Of a stretch of 64,000 nucleotides of DNA, positions 16,931-28,001 are shown in pieces. How positions within the stretch are numbered: position 1 is the first letter of the stretch; every line of letters starts with the position of its first letter. The position numbers and the translations under genes were made by a program. The notes under the pieces were generated by a model that saw only the letters and a list, made by a program, of their open reading frames with translations, searched no databases and had not been told where the DNA came from. Source of the stretch: Verrucomicrobiota bacterium (GTDB lineage Bacteria; Verrucomicrobiota; Verrucomicrobiia; Limisphaerales; PALSA-1396); NCBI GenBank assembly GCA_016200005.1, contig JACQFP010000078.1:1-64000 (forward strand), in the 5' to 3' direction.

Positions 16931-17955
16931 CAGTCGAATCTTTCCCCGTGAACCGACAAATCGTTCTAGCCCGGCGACCGGAGGTTTTTCCTAAAGAATC
17001 TGATTTCAAGCTCGTCGAGTCGCCGATGCCAACGCCGGCGGCCGGCGAAATCCTGGTGCGCGCGCTTTATCTCTCTGTCGATCCCTATATGCGCGGTCGG
17101 ATGAACGACGTGAAGTCCTACGCGCCACCCGTCAAACTCGGCGAGGTCATGGTCGGCGGAGTCGTCGGGCAGGTGATGCAATCCAATCATCCGCAGTTTC
17201 AGAAGGGGGGTTTTGTCGAGGGCTTCTTCGGTTGGCAGGAGTACGCGGTGTCCGACGGCAAGGGGGTGCGAAAAATTGATCCGACTCTTGCGCCCATTTC
17301 GACGGCGTTGAGTGTGCTCGGCATGCCGGGACTGACGGCCTATTTCGGATTATTGGACATCGGCAAACCGCAATCGGGTGAAACTGTGGTGGTGTCCGGC
17401 GCGGCGGGTGCCGTCGGTTCGATGGTCGGACAAATCGCGAAGATCAAAGGCTGCCGCGTGGTGGGCGTTGCCGGCTCGGATGAGAAGGTCGATTACCTGG
17501 TGCGCGAACTGGGTTTCGATGCCGCCTTCAATTACAAGACCACCGATGATTATTTCAAGAAGCTGAAGGAATTGTGTCCGAAAGGAATCGATGTGTATTT
17601 CGACAACGTCGGCGGCGCGATTACGGATGCGGTGTTCAAGCTGATCAACGTGAAGGCGCGCGTTTGTGTGTGCGGTCAGATCTCCCAATACAATCTGGCC
17701 AAACCGGAAGTGGGGCCGCGCTTTCTTTGGAAGCTGATCGAGAAACGGGCGCGCGTGGAAGGCTTTCTGGTGTTTCAGTTTGCCGACCGCTATGCCGAGG
17801 GACTCCGGCAGATGGCGGAATGGCTCAACGCGGGCAAAATAAAAATCCGCGAGGAGATTGCCGATGGAATCGCGAATGCGCCGCGGGCATTCATCGGCAT
17901 GTTGCAAGGCCAGAACACTGGCAAGCAACTGGTGAAAATCGCCGAGGTCGAGTGA
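16927..17955 (+). CDS. Zinc-independent NADP-dependent MDR oxidoreductase (CurA-like)
   Basis: Medium-chain dehydrogenase/reductase of the 2-alkenal/curcumin reductase group that reduces activated double bonds with NADPH. The 342-residue protein shows LYLSVDPYMRGRMND, GMPGLTAYFGLLDIG, the nucleotide-binding VVVSGAAGAVGSMVGQ and VYFDNVGG, all typical. The first in-frame start is TTG at 16927, overlapping the stop of the previous gene; a GTG at 16948 is also possible. The overlap suggests coupling to the fusion gene upstream. Confidence 0.9.
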   Translation: MTVESFPVNRQIVLARRPEVFPKESDFKLVESPMPTPAAGEILVRALYLSVDPYMRGRMNDVKSYAPPVKLGEVMVGGVVGQVMQSNHPQFQKGGFVEGFFGWQEYAVSDGKGVRKIDPTLAPISTALSVLGMPGLTAYFGLLDIGKPQSGETVVVSGAAGAVGSMVGQIAKIKGCRVVGVAGSDEKVDYLVRELGFDAAFNYKTTDDYFKKLKELCPKGIDVYFDNVGGAITDAVFKLINVKARVCVCGQISQYNLAKPEVGPRFLWKLIEKRARVEGFLVFQFADRYAEGLRQMAEWLNAGKIKIREEIADGIANAPRAFIGMLQGQNTGKQLVKIAEVE

Positions 17956-17963
17956 ATGATTAG

Positions 17964-18045
17964 AGCGCGGACAGCAATGTCCGCGCGCTGGAGTTCAAGC
18001 TTCAGCTTGTCCGCAACACGCTGAAGCGTGAACTCCAGCCTTCGC
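17964..18045. repeat. Two adjacent palindromic repeats (possible bidirectional terminator)
   Basis: First hairpin gcgcggacagcaatgtccgc, then a larger inverted repeat from ctggagttcaagc to gcgtgaactccag (17988-18038). The second belongs to a family with copies at 51350-51417 and 56983-57043. Lies between two convergent genes. Confidence 0.7.
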
Positions 18046-18072
18046 GTGGCCACGGCCGGCCACGCTTCACGA

Positions 18073-18507
18073 TCAGGTTGCAACCCTCCCCTCGTCCCAT
18101 TCGATGGTTTTGAAGACGCTGTCGATGTTCGGGTCGTCGCACTGGAAATTGTACTTCTTCCTCGCCCAGGCCAACGTGTCATGCATGGGTTGGCCGGGTT
18201 TGCCGAGGCTCACGGAAAGTTCGTTCCAGCTTTTCTTCTTTTGCTCGTCGTTGCCGATGCGCGTTTCAAACCATGCGACCATTTTGTCGTCGTCGTAATT
18301 TGAGTGCTGCACCGCTTCGAGCAGTTCCTCTTTGGTCAGACCGAAATGGCGCATGAAAAAACCGTCCACGCCGCGTTCGTGAAAAAGAGGCATTTGATAA
18401 TCCTCCGGCAGTTTCCCCGCCAGATGCAGGCGGATTTTGTCCGTGAACCGGGCCAGATGATTACAGCCCGCCAGTTTTTCAAGGGGACTTCGGATATTCG
18501 AGACCAT
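18073..18507 (-). CDS. DUF5069 domain protein
   Basis: A 144-residue soluble protein recognised as DUF5069 by overall pattern: short N-terminal RSPLEKLAGCNHLARFTDKIR, then the LPEDY segment, then FLLHFG-like FFMRHFGLTKEELLEAV, and FETR in the C-terminal half. Such proteins are common in Verrucomicrobiota and have no known function. It is transcribed toward the repeat region with no partner gene. Confidence 0.75.
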   Translation of the reverse strand: MVSNIRSPLEKLAGCNHLARFTDKIRLHLAGKLPEDYQMPLFHERGVDGFFMRHFGLTKEELLEAVQHSNYDDDKMVAWFETRIGNDEQKKKSWNELSVSLGKPGQPMHDTLAWARKKYNFQCDDPNIDSVFKTIEWDEGRVAT

Positions 18508-18615
18508 ACGTGATGGGTCAACGTAGATTCAGACTCGACCGGTTGTCAACACACGTACAGTGACTGGGAGGGTGAATGAAGATGAAATTGCCCAAGCGCC
18601 GGCGACTTTCTAAAG

Positions 18616-19410
18616 TTAGTCGCCGGTCCTGCTGCCGGGATTACACCAGAGAAGGCCAGGACGATTATTGGCTTCGTCGATAAATTTCTTGAAGGAAATG
18701 AAGAGCGCACGCCCGTCGAAACCAATGACCACCCCACCCGTAACGTGCCGTTTAGCTGAGTCACTTGGTCCCCCTGCTAGACCTTCTCGGGCGTCGGGCC
18801 TTTGGCTGGCGTCCTGACCGCTGTTGTAAGCGTAGTAGCCACCCAAATCCTGTACAGGCGGTTCCCAATGAACGTAGGCTGTCGGAGGGAAGTCGCTGGT
18901 TTTCCACTTCGGCTTGGTGTACTGCCCAAAGCTGCAAACGGCGCCGTTCATGATGTAGCTGGAAACTCGCTGGATCCGCTTCTTGAAGTTGAGTCGATTT
19001 GTATCCGGCGGATCCGTCGGACAATAATAAACCTGCCGGTTCTTGATATAAGACCAGTAAAGGCCCTGTTCGACGTATGAAATTTCCGACGGGGTTTTGA
19101 ATGGGTCTGGCGCGCGCCCAGCAACCGGCATGTAAAGCCAGCTTGGGCCGTAACTGTTGTACCATTGACACCAAGGCATCACCTCGCCGTTATCCTGAGT
19201 GTACATTAGCAGCCCCAATCCGAGTTGCTTGCAATTACTGACGCAGGCGATGCGCTGGGCTTTCTGCTTCGCTTTGCTGAGCGCGGGCAACAGCAATCCA
19301 GCCAGGATGGCAATGATGGCGATGACGACGAGCAACTCAATCAAGGTGAAGGCGCGGCACCGATTACGGATTTGCGAGTGCGGGGCAATGGTGGCTTTCA
19401 ATAATCCCAT
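18616..19410 (-). CDS. Prepilin-type cleavage/methylation (H-x9-DG-like) secreted protein
   Basis: A 264-residue protein with a type IV prepilin leader and helix: [20 protein letters not shown], cleaved before the Phe. It belongs to the very large PVC family of pseudopilin-like proteins, with [20 protein letters not shown] after the helix and [15 protein letters not shown] at the C-terminus, similar to the terminal DG-containing motif of that family. The ATG at 19410 gives a 20-residue leader; an ATG at 19461 is possible. No pilus genes are nearby. Confidence 0.9.
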   Translation of the reverse strand: MGLLKATIAPHSQIRNRCRAFTLIELLVVIAIIAILAGLLLPALSKAKQKAQRIACVSNCKQLGLGLLMYTQDNGEVMPWCQWYNSYGPSWLYMPVAGRAPDPFKTPSEISYVEQGLYWSYIKNRQVYYCPTDPPDTNRLNFKKRIQRVSSYIMNGAVCSFGQYTKPKWKTSDFPPTAYVHWEPPVQDLGGYYAYNSGQDASQRPDAREGLAGGPSDSAKRHVTGGVVIGFDGRALFISFKKFIDEANNRPGLLWCNPGSRTGD

Positions 19411-19555
19411 ACTTTTCTGGGTAATGGTAGCCTGGTATGGAACCGAAAAAATTGCAATCATTTATTGAAGCAATCCAATTCCTGTCTAATTGTCGGACTT
19501 CAAGTCGCCGCAACCCCGGCAGCAAGCTCCAACCAAGGGCGCGCGGCCTAACCGC

Positions 19556-20362
19556 TTACTTCAAGTGCCAATACACGGTATAACGCCAGCGGTCTTCCGG
19601 CTTGTACTCCTGTGAGCCACTCTCACTGGTGGTAAACTTGCCGCTGCTGGTGTTGTCGATGTCATCCGTGCAAACGTCGTCTTCCACGTCATCAAGCTGG
19701 CATTTGAAGGTGCAGGTCTGGCCGGCCCGAACATTCGGCACTTTAAGGTCCATCTGAATCGTGACGCCGTCCTTGTCAAAATTCTGGTTCGGCACGCGAT
19801 ATCGTTGCATCGCGCCGTCGGTCTTGGCTTCGAAGCAAAAAAACCACGTAGCGACCTGGGGCGTTTGGTGCATCACCACCTTGTCAATGATGAGTGTTTT
19901 GGCTTCATTGGACGACGCAGCCGCGGTCGCGGTCGCAGCCACTTTTGTATAAACGTCCAGACTGGGCTTCTGATTCCGTTCCGCGTCGAAATTCGATGCC
20001 ATCGTCAACGTGCCCTCTTCGAGTTGATAGATGGCAGCCCGTTCCTCATCGAACGCCTGCGTGTCGCTGGGCGACTGCCCGATCTTCATGTTCACAAATT
20101 TGAGGGAGTTGAACGGACCCAGTTTTTCCAATTTGATGTCGCCTTCGGCGTAAAACGCGATTTTGTCATCCGCACCCATCATGCTGAAGGTGAATTTGTT
20201 TTTCTTGATCTCGAGCACGCGGGTCAGTGTCTGACCCTGATCGTTTGCTCGTTTCAGTGTCCACTTTCCGCTCAACGCGTCCGCCTCGTCCGCCAATGTC
20301 GTGGGCGTGACCAGGGCCGCCAAGGTTAAAACCACCGGGATGTATCCAAAAAGTTTTTTCAT
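19556..20362 (-). CDS. Exported protein with TIGR03067-like module
   Basis: A 268-residue protein with a signal peptide (LFGYIPVVLTLAALVTPTTLA) and an N-terminal module (DALSGKWTLKRANDQGQTL, then IKKNKFTFSM) resembling the lipocalin-like TIGR03067 domain common in Planctomycetes and Verrucomicrobiota. The C-terminal 120 residues, with two Cys (CTFKCQL, DDVCTDD), are not recognised. An AGGA box sits upstream of the ATG. It is divergent from the following oxidoreductase gene. Confidence 0.6.
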   Translation of the reverse strand: MKKLFGYIPVVLTLAALVTPTTLADEADALSGKWTLKRANDQGQTLTRVLEIKKNKFTFSMMGADDKIAFYAEGDIKLEKLGPFNSLKFVNMKIGQSPSDTQAFDEERAAIYQLEEGTLTMASNFDAERNQKPSLDVYTKVAATATAAASSNEAKTLIIDKVVMHQTPQVATWFFCFEAKTDGAMQRYRVPNQNFDKDGVTIQMDLKVPNVRAGQTCTFKCQLDDVEDDVCTDDIDNTSSGKFTTSESGSQEYKPEDRWRYTVYWHLK

Positions 20363-20525
20363 GGTTGTCCTTCGTTGGAGATTATTGTCTTGCTCAGGAG
20401 GCTTTGCTTTCCCGGCCCTATTTGCAAGCGAAAAGAGTTGCTGCGAACATGCTTCAACCCATCACCACGATTTTCAAATGGTTACTGATTTGACTATTGC
20501 CGCGCGACGGGTTCAATCTGGGTTC

Positions 20526-21860
20526 ATGTCCAGGTCTCGATGTCGGTTCTCTCGTCGCCAGTTTCTCAAGGCTTCGACGGTGATTGGTTCCGGGCTGGTG
20601 GTTTCCGGCTGCCAGCTTGGCCAGCCACGCGCGGTGATCGCCAAGAACATTTCTGCCGGCAACAAACTCAACCTCGGCATCATCGGCGCGGGAGGTCGGG
20701 GCGGCGACAACCTGGCGGGAGTCAGCAGCGAAAACATTGTTGCCCTCTGCGACGTGGATGAAAGTCGCGCCGCAAGTTCGTTTGGTAAATTTCCGGAGGC
20801 AAAGCGTTATCGGGATTTTCGCGTGATGCTGGAAAAAGAGAAGAGTCTCGACGCCGTGGTCGTCAGCACGCCGGATCACACCCATGCCGTCGCCGCCATC
20901 ACGGCGATGCGACTGGGCAAACACGTCTATTGCGAGAAGCCCTTGACTCATTCCATTTATGAAGCCCGCCTCATGCGGACGACTGCCGCGAAATACCAGG
21001 TCGCCACGCAAATGGGCAATCAAGGCCACGCGATGGACGGCACTCGCCGCGCCGTTGAGCTCGTCCAGGCGGGCGTCATCGGCGCAGTGCGCGAAGTCCA
21101 CGTGTGGAGTGACCGCCCCATCTGGCCACAGGCCATTGACCGGCCGCCGGACACGCCACCGGTTCCACCGGGCCTGGACTGGGACCTCTGGCAGGGACCG
21201 GCTGCCGAACGCCCGTACCATCCCGCCTACCTTCCCTTCCAATGGCGCGGCTGGTGGCGTTTCGGGACCGGCGCGCTCGGTGACATGGCCTGTCATAATG
21301 CCGACGCCGCTTTCTGGGCGTTGAAACTGAACTACCCCATCAGCGTCGAAGCGGAAGCCCCGCCGCAGCACCCCGAGACGGCGCCAGCATGGAGCATCAT
21401 TCACTACGAATTTCCGGCGCGTGGCGGTCTCCCGCCAGTGAAACTGACATGGTACGATGGCGGTAAAAAACCGGTCGCAGACCTTTTTGATGGCCAACCG
21501 ATTCCGACCAACGGTTCGCTGCTCGTCGGCGAGAAAGGCAAACTCTTCGCGCCCGACTGGCACGCGGACAAGTTCGTGTTGCTGCCCAAGGAAAAATTTG
21601 CGGATCTCAAAGGACCGCAGCCGACCATCCGCCGCTCGCCCGGCCATCATCAGGAATGGATTCTGGCCTGCAAGGGCGGCCCACCCGCGCTATCCAACTT
21701 CGATTATGCGGCCGTGTTGACGGAAACGGTGCTGCTCGGAAACCTGGCATTGCGCGTTGGCAAAAAAATCGAATGGGACGCGGTGACGATGAAAGCGAGG
21801 AACTGTCCGGAAGCCGACCAGTTCATCCGCAACGAGTATCGGAAGGGATGGAAATTGTGA
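20526..21860 (+). CDS. Tat-exported Gfo/Idh/MocA family oxidoreductase
   Basis: A 444-residue NAD(P)-dependent oxidoreductase of the Gfo/Idh/MocA superfamily, usually acting on sugars or cyclitols. A twin-arginine leader (SRRQFLKASTVIGSG) with a lipobox-like VSGCQ precedes the Rossmann segment LNLGIIGAGGRGGDNLAG. The EKPLTHS motif carries the catalytic Lys, and the C-terminal domain has WRFGTGALGDMACHNADAAFWAL. I chose the ATG at 20526, directly before the leader, rather than the upstream frame. The DUF1553 gene follows 76 bp later. Confidence 0.93.
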   Translation: MSRSRCRFSRRQFLKASTVIGSGLVVSGCQLGQPRAVIAKNISAGNKLNLGIIGAGGRGGDNLAGVSSENIVALCDVDESRAASSFGKFPEAKRYRDFRVMLEKEKSLDAVVVSTPDHTHAVAAITAMRLGKHVYCEKPLTHSIYEARLMRTTAAKYQVATQMGNQGHAMDGTRRAVELVQAGVIGAVREVHVWSDRPIWPQAIDRPPDTPPVPPGLDWDLWQGPAAERPYHPAYLPFQWRGWWRFGTGALGDMACHNADAAFWALKLNYPISVEAEAPPQHPETAPAWSIIHYEFPARGGLPPVKLTWYDGGKKPVADLFDGQPIPTNGSLLVGEKGKLFAPDWHADKFVLLPKEKFADLKGPQPTIRRSPGHHQEWILACKGGPPALSNFDYAAVLTETVLLGNLALRVGKKIEWDAVTMKARNCPEADQFIRNEYRKGWKL

Positions 21861-21936
21861 CAGAGAGTTTCCCGTGAAATTAAGACGACATCAAAAAAGT
21901 CCGGGCTGTCGAAGGCAGTCAGGAATTTCACCTCGA

Positions 21937-24900
21937 ATGAAACAGAGCCTTGCATTGCGGTTGTTATTGCTCTTGAGTTGCCTGTCGCTCGCGCAGATTC
22001 TCGCCGCGAGAACTCCAAACGCGCTCCCGGATAAGGTGCAGTTCAACCGTGACGTCCGGCCGCTTCTGTCGGATCGCTGCCTTGCCTGTCACGGGCCGGA
22101 TAAGAATGCGCGCAAAGGAAAACTGCGACTGGACTTGCGCGATGAGGCGATCAAGAAAGCCATCGTCCCGGGCGACGTTGCCAGCAGTCCATTGATCAAG
22201 CACACCACCTCTCGAAACCCGGAGGAGGTGATGCCGCCGCCCGATTCCGGAAAAAAGCCGCTTTCAAAACCAGAAGTCGAATTGCTGAAACGCTGGGTCG
22301 CACAAGGTGCCCCATGGGAGGCGCACTGGGCGTTCATCAAACCGGAGCGCCCGAACGTGCCAAAAGTGTCCGCCAACAAAACTAGGATCGTCAACCCGAT
22401 TGATTCGTTCATTCTGGCGCGGCTGGAGAAGGAAAAGCTAAAACCGGCGACTGAAGCCGACCGACGAACGCTCATTCGCCGCCTGAGTTTTGATCTCACC
22501 GGCCTGCCTCCAACTCCGGAAGCGGTCCGCGCCGTCGCCGGAGATAAGTCTCCCAAGGCTTACGAACAACTGGTGGATCGATTGCTCGCCTCGCCGCATT
22601 TCGGCGAACGCATGGCGATGTATTGGCTCGACGTGGTGCGCTACGCCGACACGGACGGTTTTCACGCGGACAATTATCGCAGCGTTTATCCCTACCGCGA
22701 TTATGTGGTCGATGCGTTCAACCAAAACCTGCCGTTCGACCGTTTCACCATCGAGCAGCTCGCCGGCGATCTGCTCCCCAACGCCACGACCACACAAAAG
22801 ATCGCCTCAACGTACAATCGATTGAACCGCACAACGGAGGAAGGCGGAGCGCAGGCGAAGGAGTATCTGGCCAAATACGCCGCCGATCGCGTGCGAACCA
22901 CCTCGACCGCCTGGATGGCCGCGACGATGGGTTGCTGCGAGTGCCACGATCACAAGTTCGATCCCTACAGCACGAAGGACTTTTACAGTTTCGAAGCGTT
23001 CTTTGCCGACATCAAAGAGCAGGGCGTCGGAAAACCGGAAGCCAGCCTCGTGGGGAACGAAGCGCAAACCGCCGAACTGAAACGATTCGACACCCTGATC
23101 GCTGATCTCGAAAAAACCCTCGTGACGCCGACCGCTCAACTGGACGCCGCTCAATCCACCTGGGAAACCGGAACCCTCCGCGACCTTGACGCGGGCCGTC
23201 TCGATTGGTTGCCGTTGAAACCCGAGACGCTCGCTTCAACAAATGGCGCAACATTGACGATCCAGGAGGACCTTTCCGTTCTGGTCAGCGGCAAGAATCC
23301 GGACAAGGACACTTATACCATCACGCTGCGCACCGACCGTGAACACATCACCGCCATCCGGCTGGAGGCGATGACCGATCCCAGTCTCGACAACCAAAGC
23401 CTGTCGCGCGGAGGTGGTAATTTTGTCCTGACGGGCTTTGAAGTTGAACTGCCCGGAGCCAAAGACGCCACGAACCAACCCGTGAAGATCGCCACCGCCA
23501 TCGCCGATTATTCGCAAAAGGATTTCCCGGTGGCAGCCGCCATCGACAGCAAACGCGATACCGGCTGGGCGGTGGACGGCGGTTCGAGCACGACCAATCA
23601 CCAGGCTGCCTTCATCTTTGCTAAACCGCTGGCAGGTGGACCCGACACGACGCTGATCGTCCGCCTGAAACACGAATCCAAGTTCAAACACCACAACATC
23701 GGCCGCTTCCGCCTGGCGTTGATCTCGCTGCGAAACCCCGTCCTCACCGTATCCGGGTTGTCCGATGAGACGATCGACACTCTGCGAAAGCCAAAGGACG
23801 ATCGCAGCGCCGAGCAGGCAGAAGCGCTCTCCAAATACTACCTCAACATCGCTCCCGAACTCGATTCCGTTCGCGAAGAACTGATCTCAACCAAAAAACA
23901 AAAGGAAGAATTCCGGGAAACCGTTCCGACGTCGTTGGTCACCGTCGCCGTCGAGCCGCGAGAAATGCGTGTGCTGCCGCGCGGAAACTGGATGAGCGAC
24001 GCCGGCGACGTTGTCACGCCCGCGGTGCCGCACTTCCTCGCGCACTCCGAAAACAAAACCGAGCGACTCACGCGACTGGACCTGGCGCGGTGGCTGATCT
24101 CGCGCGACAATCCGTTGACCGCCCGCGTCTTTGTCAATCGACTCTGGAAGCTTTATTTCGGCACCGGCATTTCTAAAACGCTCGATGACTTCGGCGCGCA
24201 AGGCGAGTGGCCGCAACATCCTCAGTTGCTCGATTGGCTCGCGGTGGAATTCATGGACAGCGGCTGGGACATCAAACACATGATCAAGCTCATGGTCATG
24301 TCCAGCACCTACCGCCAATCGTCCGACGCCGATGAGAAACTCCGCGAGCGCGATCCCTTCAATCGTTTGCTCTCGCGCCAGTCGCGTTTCCGCCTCGACG
24401 CAGAGATGGTGCGTGACAATGCCCTCGCCGTCAGCGGACTGTTGGCGGACAACGTCGGCGGGCCAAGCGTCAAGCCGTATCAACCCGCCGGCTATTGGGA
24501 CCAGTTGAATTTTCCCAAGCGCACCTACACCAATGACCACGGCGCATCGGAGTATCGTCGCGGTCTCTACACTTTCTGGTGTCGGACTTTTGTGCATCCC
24601 AGCCTCGTGGCGTTCGACGCTGCCACGCGCGAAGAATGCACCGTGGAACGCATCACCTCGAACACTCCCTTGCAGGCGCTGGTCTTGCTCAACGATCCAA
24701 CCTACGTCGAAGCGGCGCGCGTCTTCGCCGCGAGAATCATCACCAACGGCGGCAAAAGTGTGGATGACCGCCTCGATTGGACTTTCGATCACACACTCGA
24801 TCGCAGACCGCGCCCCGAAGAAAAGCGCAAGTTGAGCGAACTGTATCGCAAACAGCTCGACCGCTATGCCGCCGACAAAGACTCCGCCGAGAAACTGGTG

Positions 24901-25011
24901 AGCGTTGGCGAATGGCCTGCGAACAAGGAACTGAACGTCGCCGAACTGGCGGCCTGGACTTCAATCGCCCGCGTCATGCTCAACTTGAACGAAACCATCG
25001 CGCGCTATTAA
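21937..25011 (+). CDS. PSCyt1-DUF1549-DUF1553 exported cytochrome-like protein
   Basis: A 1024-residue exported protein of the architecture that is diagnostic of PVC bacteria. After a signal peptide comes a planctomycete-type cytochrome c domain with CLACHGPD (about residue 50) and its LIKHTTSRNPEEVMPP loop. DUF1549 follows (IDSFILARLEKE through FGERMAMYWLD and the CHDHKFDP motif), then an inserted discoidin-like region (about 430-600) and DUF1553 (NPLTARVFVNRLWKLYFG, NTPLQALVLLNDPTYVEAAR). The DUF1501 gene is downstream as usual. Function remains unproven; links to polysaccharide catabolism are inference. Confidence 0.95.
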   Translation: MKQSLALRLLLLLSCLSLAQILAARTPNALPDKVQFNRDVRPLLSDRCLACHGPDKNARKGKLRLDLRDEAIKKAIVPGDVASSPLIKHTTSRNPEEVMPPPDSGKKPLSKPEVELLKRWVAQGAPWEAHWAFIKPERPNVPKVSANKTRIVNPIDSFILARLEKEKLKPATEADRRTLIRRLSFDLTGLPPTPEAVRAVAGDKSPKAYEQLVDRLLASPHFGERMAMYWLDVVRYADTDGFHADNYRSVYPYRDYVVDAFNQNLPFDRFTIEQLAGDLLPNATTTQKIASTYNRLNRTTEEGGAQAKEYLAKYAADRVRTTSTAWMAATMGCCECHDHKFDPYSTKDFYSFEAFFADIKEQGVGKPEASLVGNEAQTAELKRFDTLIADLEKTLVTPTAQLDAAQSTWETGTLRDLDAGRLDWLPLKPETLASTNGATLTIQEDLSVLVSGKNPDKDTYTITLRTDREHITAIRLEAMTDPSLDNQSLSRGGGNFVLTGFEVELPGAKDATNQPVKIATAIADYSQKDFPVAAAIDSKRDTGWAVDGGSSTTNHQAAFIFAKPLAGGPDTTLIVRLKHESKFKHHNIGRFRLALISLRNPVLTVSGLSDETIDTLRKPKDDRSAEQAEALSKYYLNIAPELDSVREELISTKKQKEEFRETVPTSLVTVAVEPREMRVLPRGNWMSDAGDVVTPAVPHFLAHSENKTERLTRLDLARWLISRDNPLTARVFVNRLWKLYFGTGISKTLDDFGAQGEWPQHPQLLDWLAVEFMDSGWDIKHMIKLMVMSSTYRQSSDADEKLRERDPFNRLLSRQSRFRLDAEMVRDNALAVSGLLADNVGGPSVKPYQPAGYWDQLNFPKRTYTNDHGASEYRRGLYTFWCRTFVHPSLVAFDAATREECTVERITSNTPLQALVLLNDPTYVEAARVFAARIITNGGKSVDDRLDWTFDHTLDRRPRPEEKRKLSELYRKQLDRYAADKDSAEKLVSVGEWPANKELNVAELAAWTSIARVMLNLNETIARY

Positions 25012-25043
25012 GCCAATCGCAGACTGAAATGAAATTCACGCTA

Positions 25044-25105
25044 ACCCCTCACCCGGCCTGCGACCACCCTCTCCCCATCCGATGGGGAGAGGGCAGGGTG
25101 AGGGG
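25044..25105. repeat. cctcacc/ggtgagg hairpin repeat
   Basis: Nested palindrome: outer arms cccctcacc and ggtgagggg, inner stem ctctccccatc / gatggggagag. Same family at 35194-35255, 27608-27758 and, within obgE, at 51751-51810. It sits between two co-directional genes. Confidence 0.85.
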
Positions 25106-25145
25106 ATATTCCTTTTGTAGTTCGTGACAAACCCAATCCTCAACC

Positions 25146-26585
<1,440 letters not shown>

Positions 26586-26988
26586 GGGTGCGCGGCACGG
26601 GCGATGATCCCGGCCAAAGCGCCTTGCCGCTACAGCTTCTCTCACTTGTGGTTCGGCAGCGGAAGTGGAACAACCTTCACCGCTGGCTTTGCGCGAAGAC
26701 ACGGAAAAGAATCGGTGAGGAAGACTGGCGCAGCGGTGAAAAGCGGTAAAGGGCAACCGCAGTCCAAGACGCTGGCGCGTTTTTCAACGATCTCTAAACC
26801 TCGCGAAGCATCGCGGAGTGCGCCAGCCCTCTGGCGCTTTGAGGGGGCGGAATTCAACGCAAAGTCGCCAACACGCCAAGGCGCAGCGAAAACTGGAGAA
26901 GATCTTTTCGCTTCTCGGCGACTTGCCACTAGCGACCGTGAACAATTTGCCGCTTGAGAACCAAACGGATAAAAGCTAAGGTGCAACC
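26586..26988. other. Gene-free stretch with repeat-like sequence
   Basis: No credible gene in 403 bp. The text between 26725 and 26900 (cagtccaagacgctggcgcg and a cgaagcatcgcg-rich tract) resembles fragments of dispersed intergenic repeats of the type seen at 27801-27877. The antitoxin promoter should be near the right end. Confidence 0.5.
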
Positions 26989-27195
26989 GTGAGAACGCTA
27001 AACGCGCATTTTGACGGCAAGTTCATTGTGCTGGACGAACCGGCCAGCTTGAAACCCAACTCCAAGGTCAAAGTCATCGCGCCGGACGCAGACGACATGG
27101 AGAATGGTTTGGTGGGTGACTTCGCGCGCTTGTCCGAACACGCGTTCCGAGCGATCTGGGACAACCCGCTCGATGCCGACTACGACCACCTATAA
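26989..27195 (+). CDS. Antitoxin of MazF-type pair
   Basis: A 68-residue protein starting at GTG 26989, with an AAGG box ten bases upstream. The N-terminal LNAHFDGKFIVLDEPASL with KPNSKVKVIAP resembles the AF2212-like/small beta-barrel antitoxins, and the tail FRAIWDNPLDADYDHL is the typical toxin-neutralising helix of antitoxins paired with MazF. It overlaps the toxin gene by 23 bp, so the two are co-translated. Confidence 0.8.
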   Translation: MRTLNAHFDGKFIVLDEPASLKPNSKVKVIAPDADDMENGLVGDFARLSEHAFRAIWDNPLDADYDHL

Positions 27196-27511
27196 TCGCG
27201 GCGCCGTCGTACTGCTGCCGTTTCCTTTCTCCGACCAATCGTCGGCCAAAATTCGCCCGGCCGTAATCGTCAGTCCGCATTATCCGTCCGACGATTTGCT
27301 GGTTGTGGCAGTGACTTCGGTGGGCGATGCGTTGCGGCCCGGAGAGTTTCCCATTCAATTCTGGCGCGAGGCGGGCCTGATTCATCCGTCATTCGCCAAA
27401 CGTGCCGTGGCCTCCGTGTCTGGGGCATTGGTGCGCAAACATCTCGGCCAGTTGCGTGAAACGGATTTGGTGAAACTCGATTCCGCCGTCCGGCTTTGGT
27501 TTGGCTTGTAG
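27173..27511 (+). CDS. MazF/PemK-like endoribonuclease toxin
   Basis: A 112-residue toxin, predicted to cleave RNA. The pattern RGAVVLLPFPFSDQSSAKIRP matches the MazF/PemK core, including the phosphate-contacting Arg in KIRPAVIVS; later AVTSVGDALRPGEFP and KRAVASVSGALVRKHLG match the family. I chose the ATG at 27173, where the fold begins; an earlier in-frame ATG at 27104 would lie deep inside the antitoxin gene. Confidence 0.88.
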   Translation: MPTTTTYNRGAVVLLPFPFSDQSSAKIRPAVIVSPHYPSDDLLVVAVTSVGDALRPGEFPIQFWREAGLIHPSFAKRAVASVSGALVRKHLGQLRETDLVKLDSAVRLWFGL

Positions 27512-27607
27512 TCCGTCGCGCGTGGTGCGGGGAAAACTGGAGAGCTTTTTGGCGTCTCCGTGCCGGTCGCTCGAATGGAATCAAGACGCGAATGGTTGGA
27601 ACGCTCG

Positions 27608-27758
27608 CCCTCACCCCGGCCCTCTCCCACAAGGAGAGGGTGAATCGTTCGCCGGTTCTTTGGAAGATTGGGCGCTGGAGTCGGCAGGAGAGTCACCGAG
27701 CAATGAGCGGAGGGACGAAAGCCACTCCCTCTCCGTCGGGAGAGGGCCGGGGTGAGGG
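27608..27758. repeat. Inverted repeat of the cctcacc family with 21-bp perfect outer arms
   Basis: Arms at 27608-27628 and 27738-27758 are exact reverse complements of 21 bp; each arm also starts its own smaller hairpin (ctctcccacaaggagag; ctctccgtcgggagag). This looks like two facing copies of the repeat family. Confidence 0.9.
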
Positions 27759-27800
27759 AGGTCGTGACAAACTATCTGAACACGTAGGAAAGCGGCGGTA

Positions 27801-27877
27801 AACACGACCGCAGTCCCGGCGCTTCGCGAGGTTCGAGGACGCCCGGCAGTCGCGAAGCGTTTGGACTGCGCGTGTCT
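27801..27877. repeat. Palindromic intergenic repeat
   Basis: Inverted repeat with arms around cgcagtcccggcgcttcgcga and tcgcgaagcgtttggactgcg, imperfect by a few bases. Resembles fragments at 26725-26900. Confidence 0.65.
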
Positions 27878-28001
27878 TTAGCACCGCTTTTCGGACGGGG
27901 CGAGCGGTTCAACGCCAAGGCGAGTTCTGCCGCGAGTAGCCAATATCAAGAACCGACCCCTTTCCTTTCCCTTGCGAGTTTTCATTGGTTGATTCTTCTG
28001 A

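Larger units (their letters stand above)
27512..28001. other. Repeat-filled intergenic region
   Basis: The 490-bp gap carries no convincing gene. It holds the long inverted repeat 27608-27758 and a hairpin at 27801-27877, followed by a plain stretch to the GloVer gene stop. Confidence 0.7.
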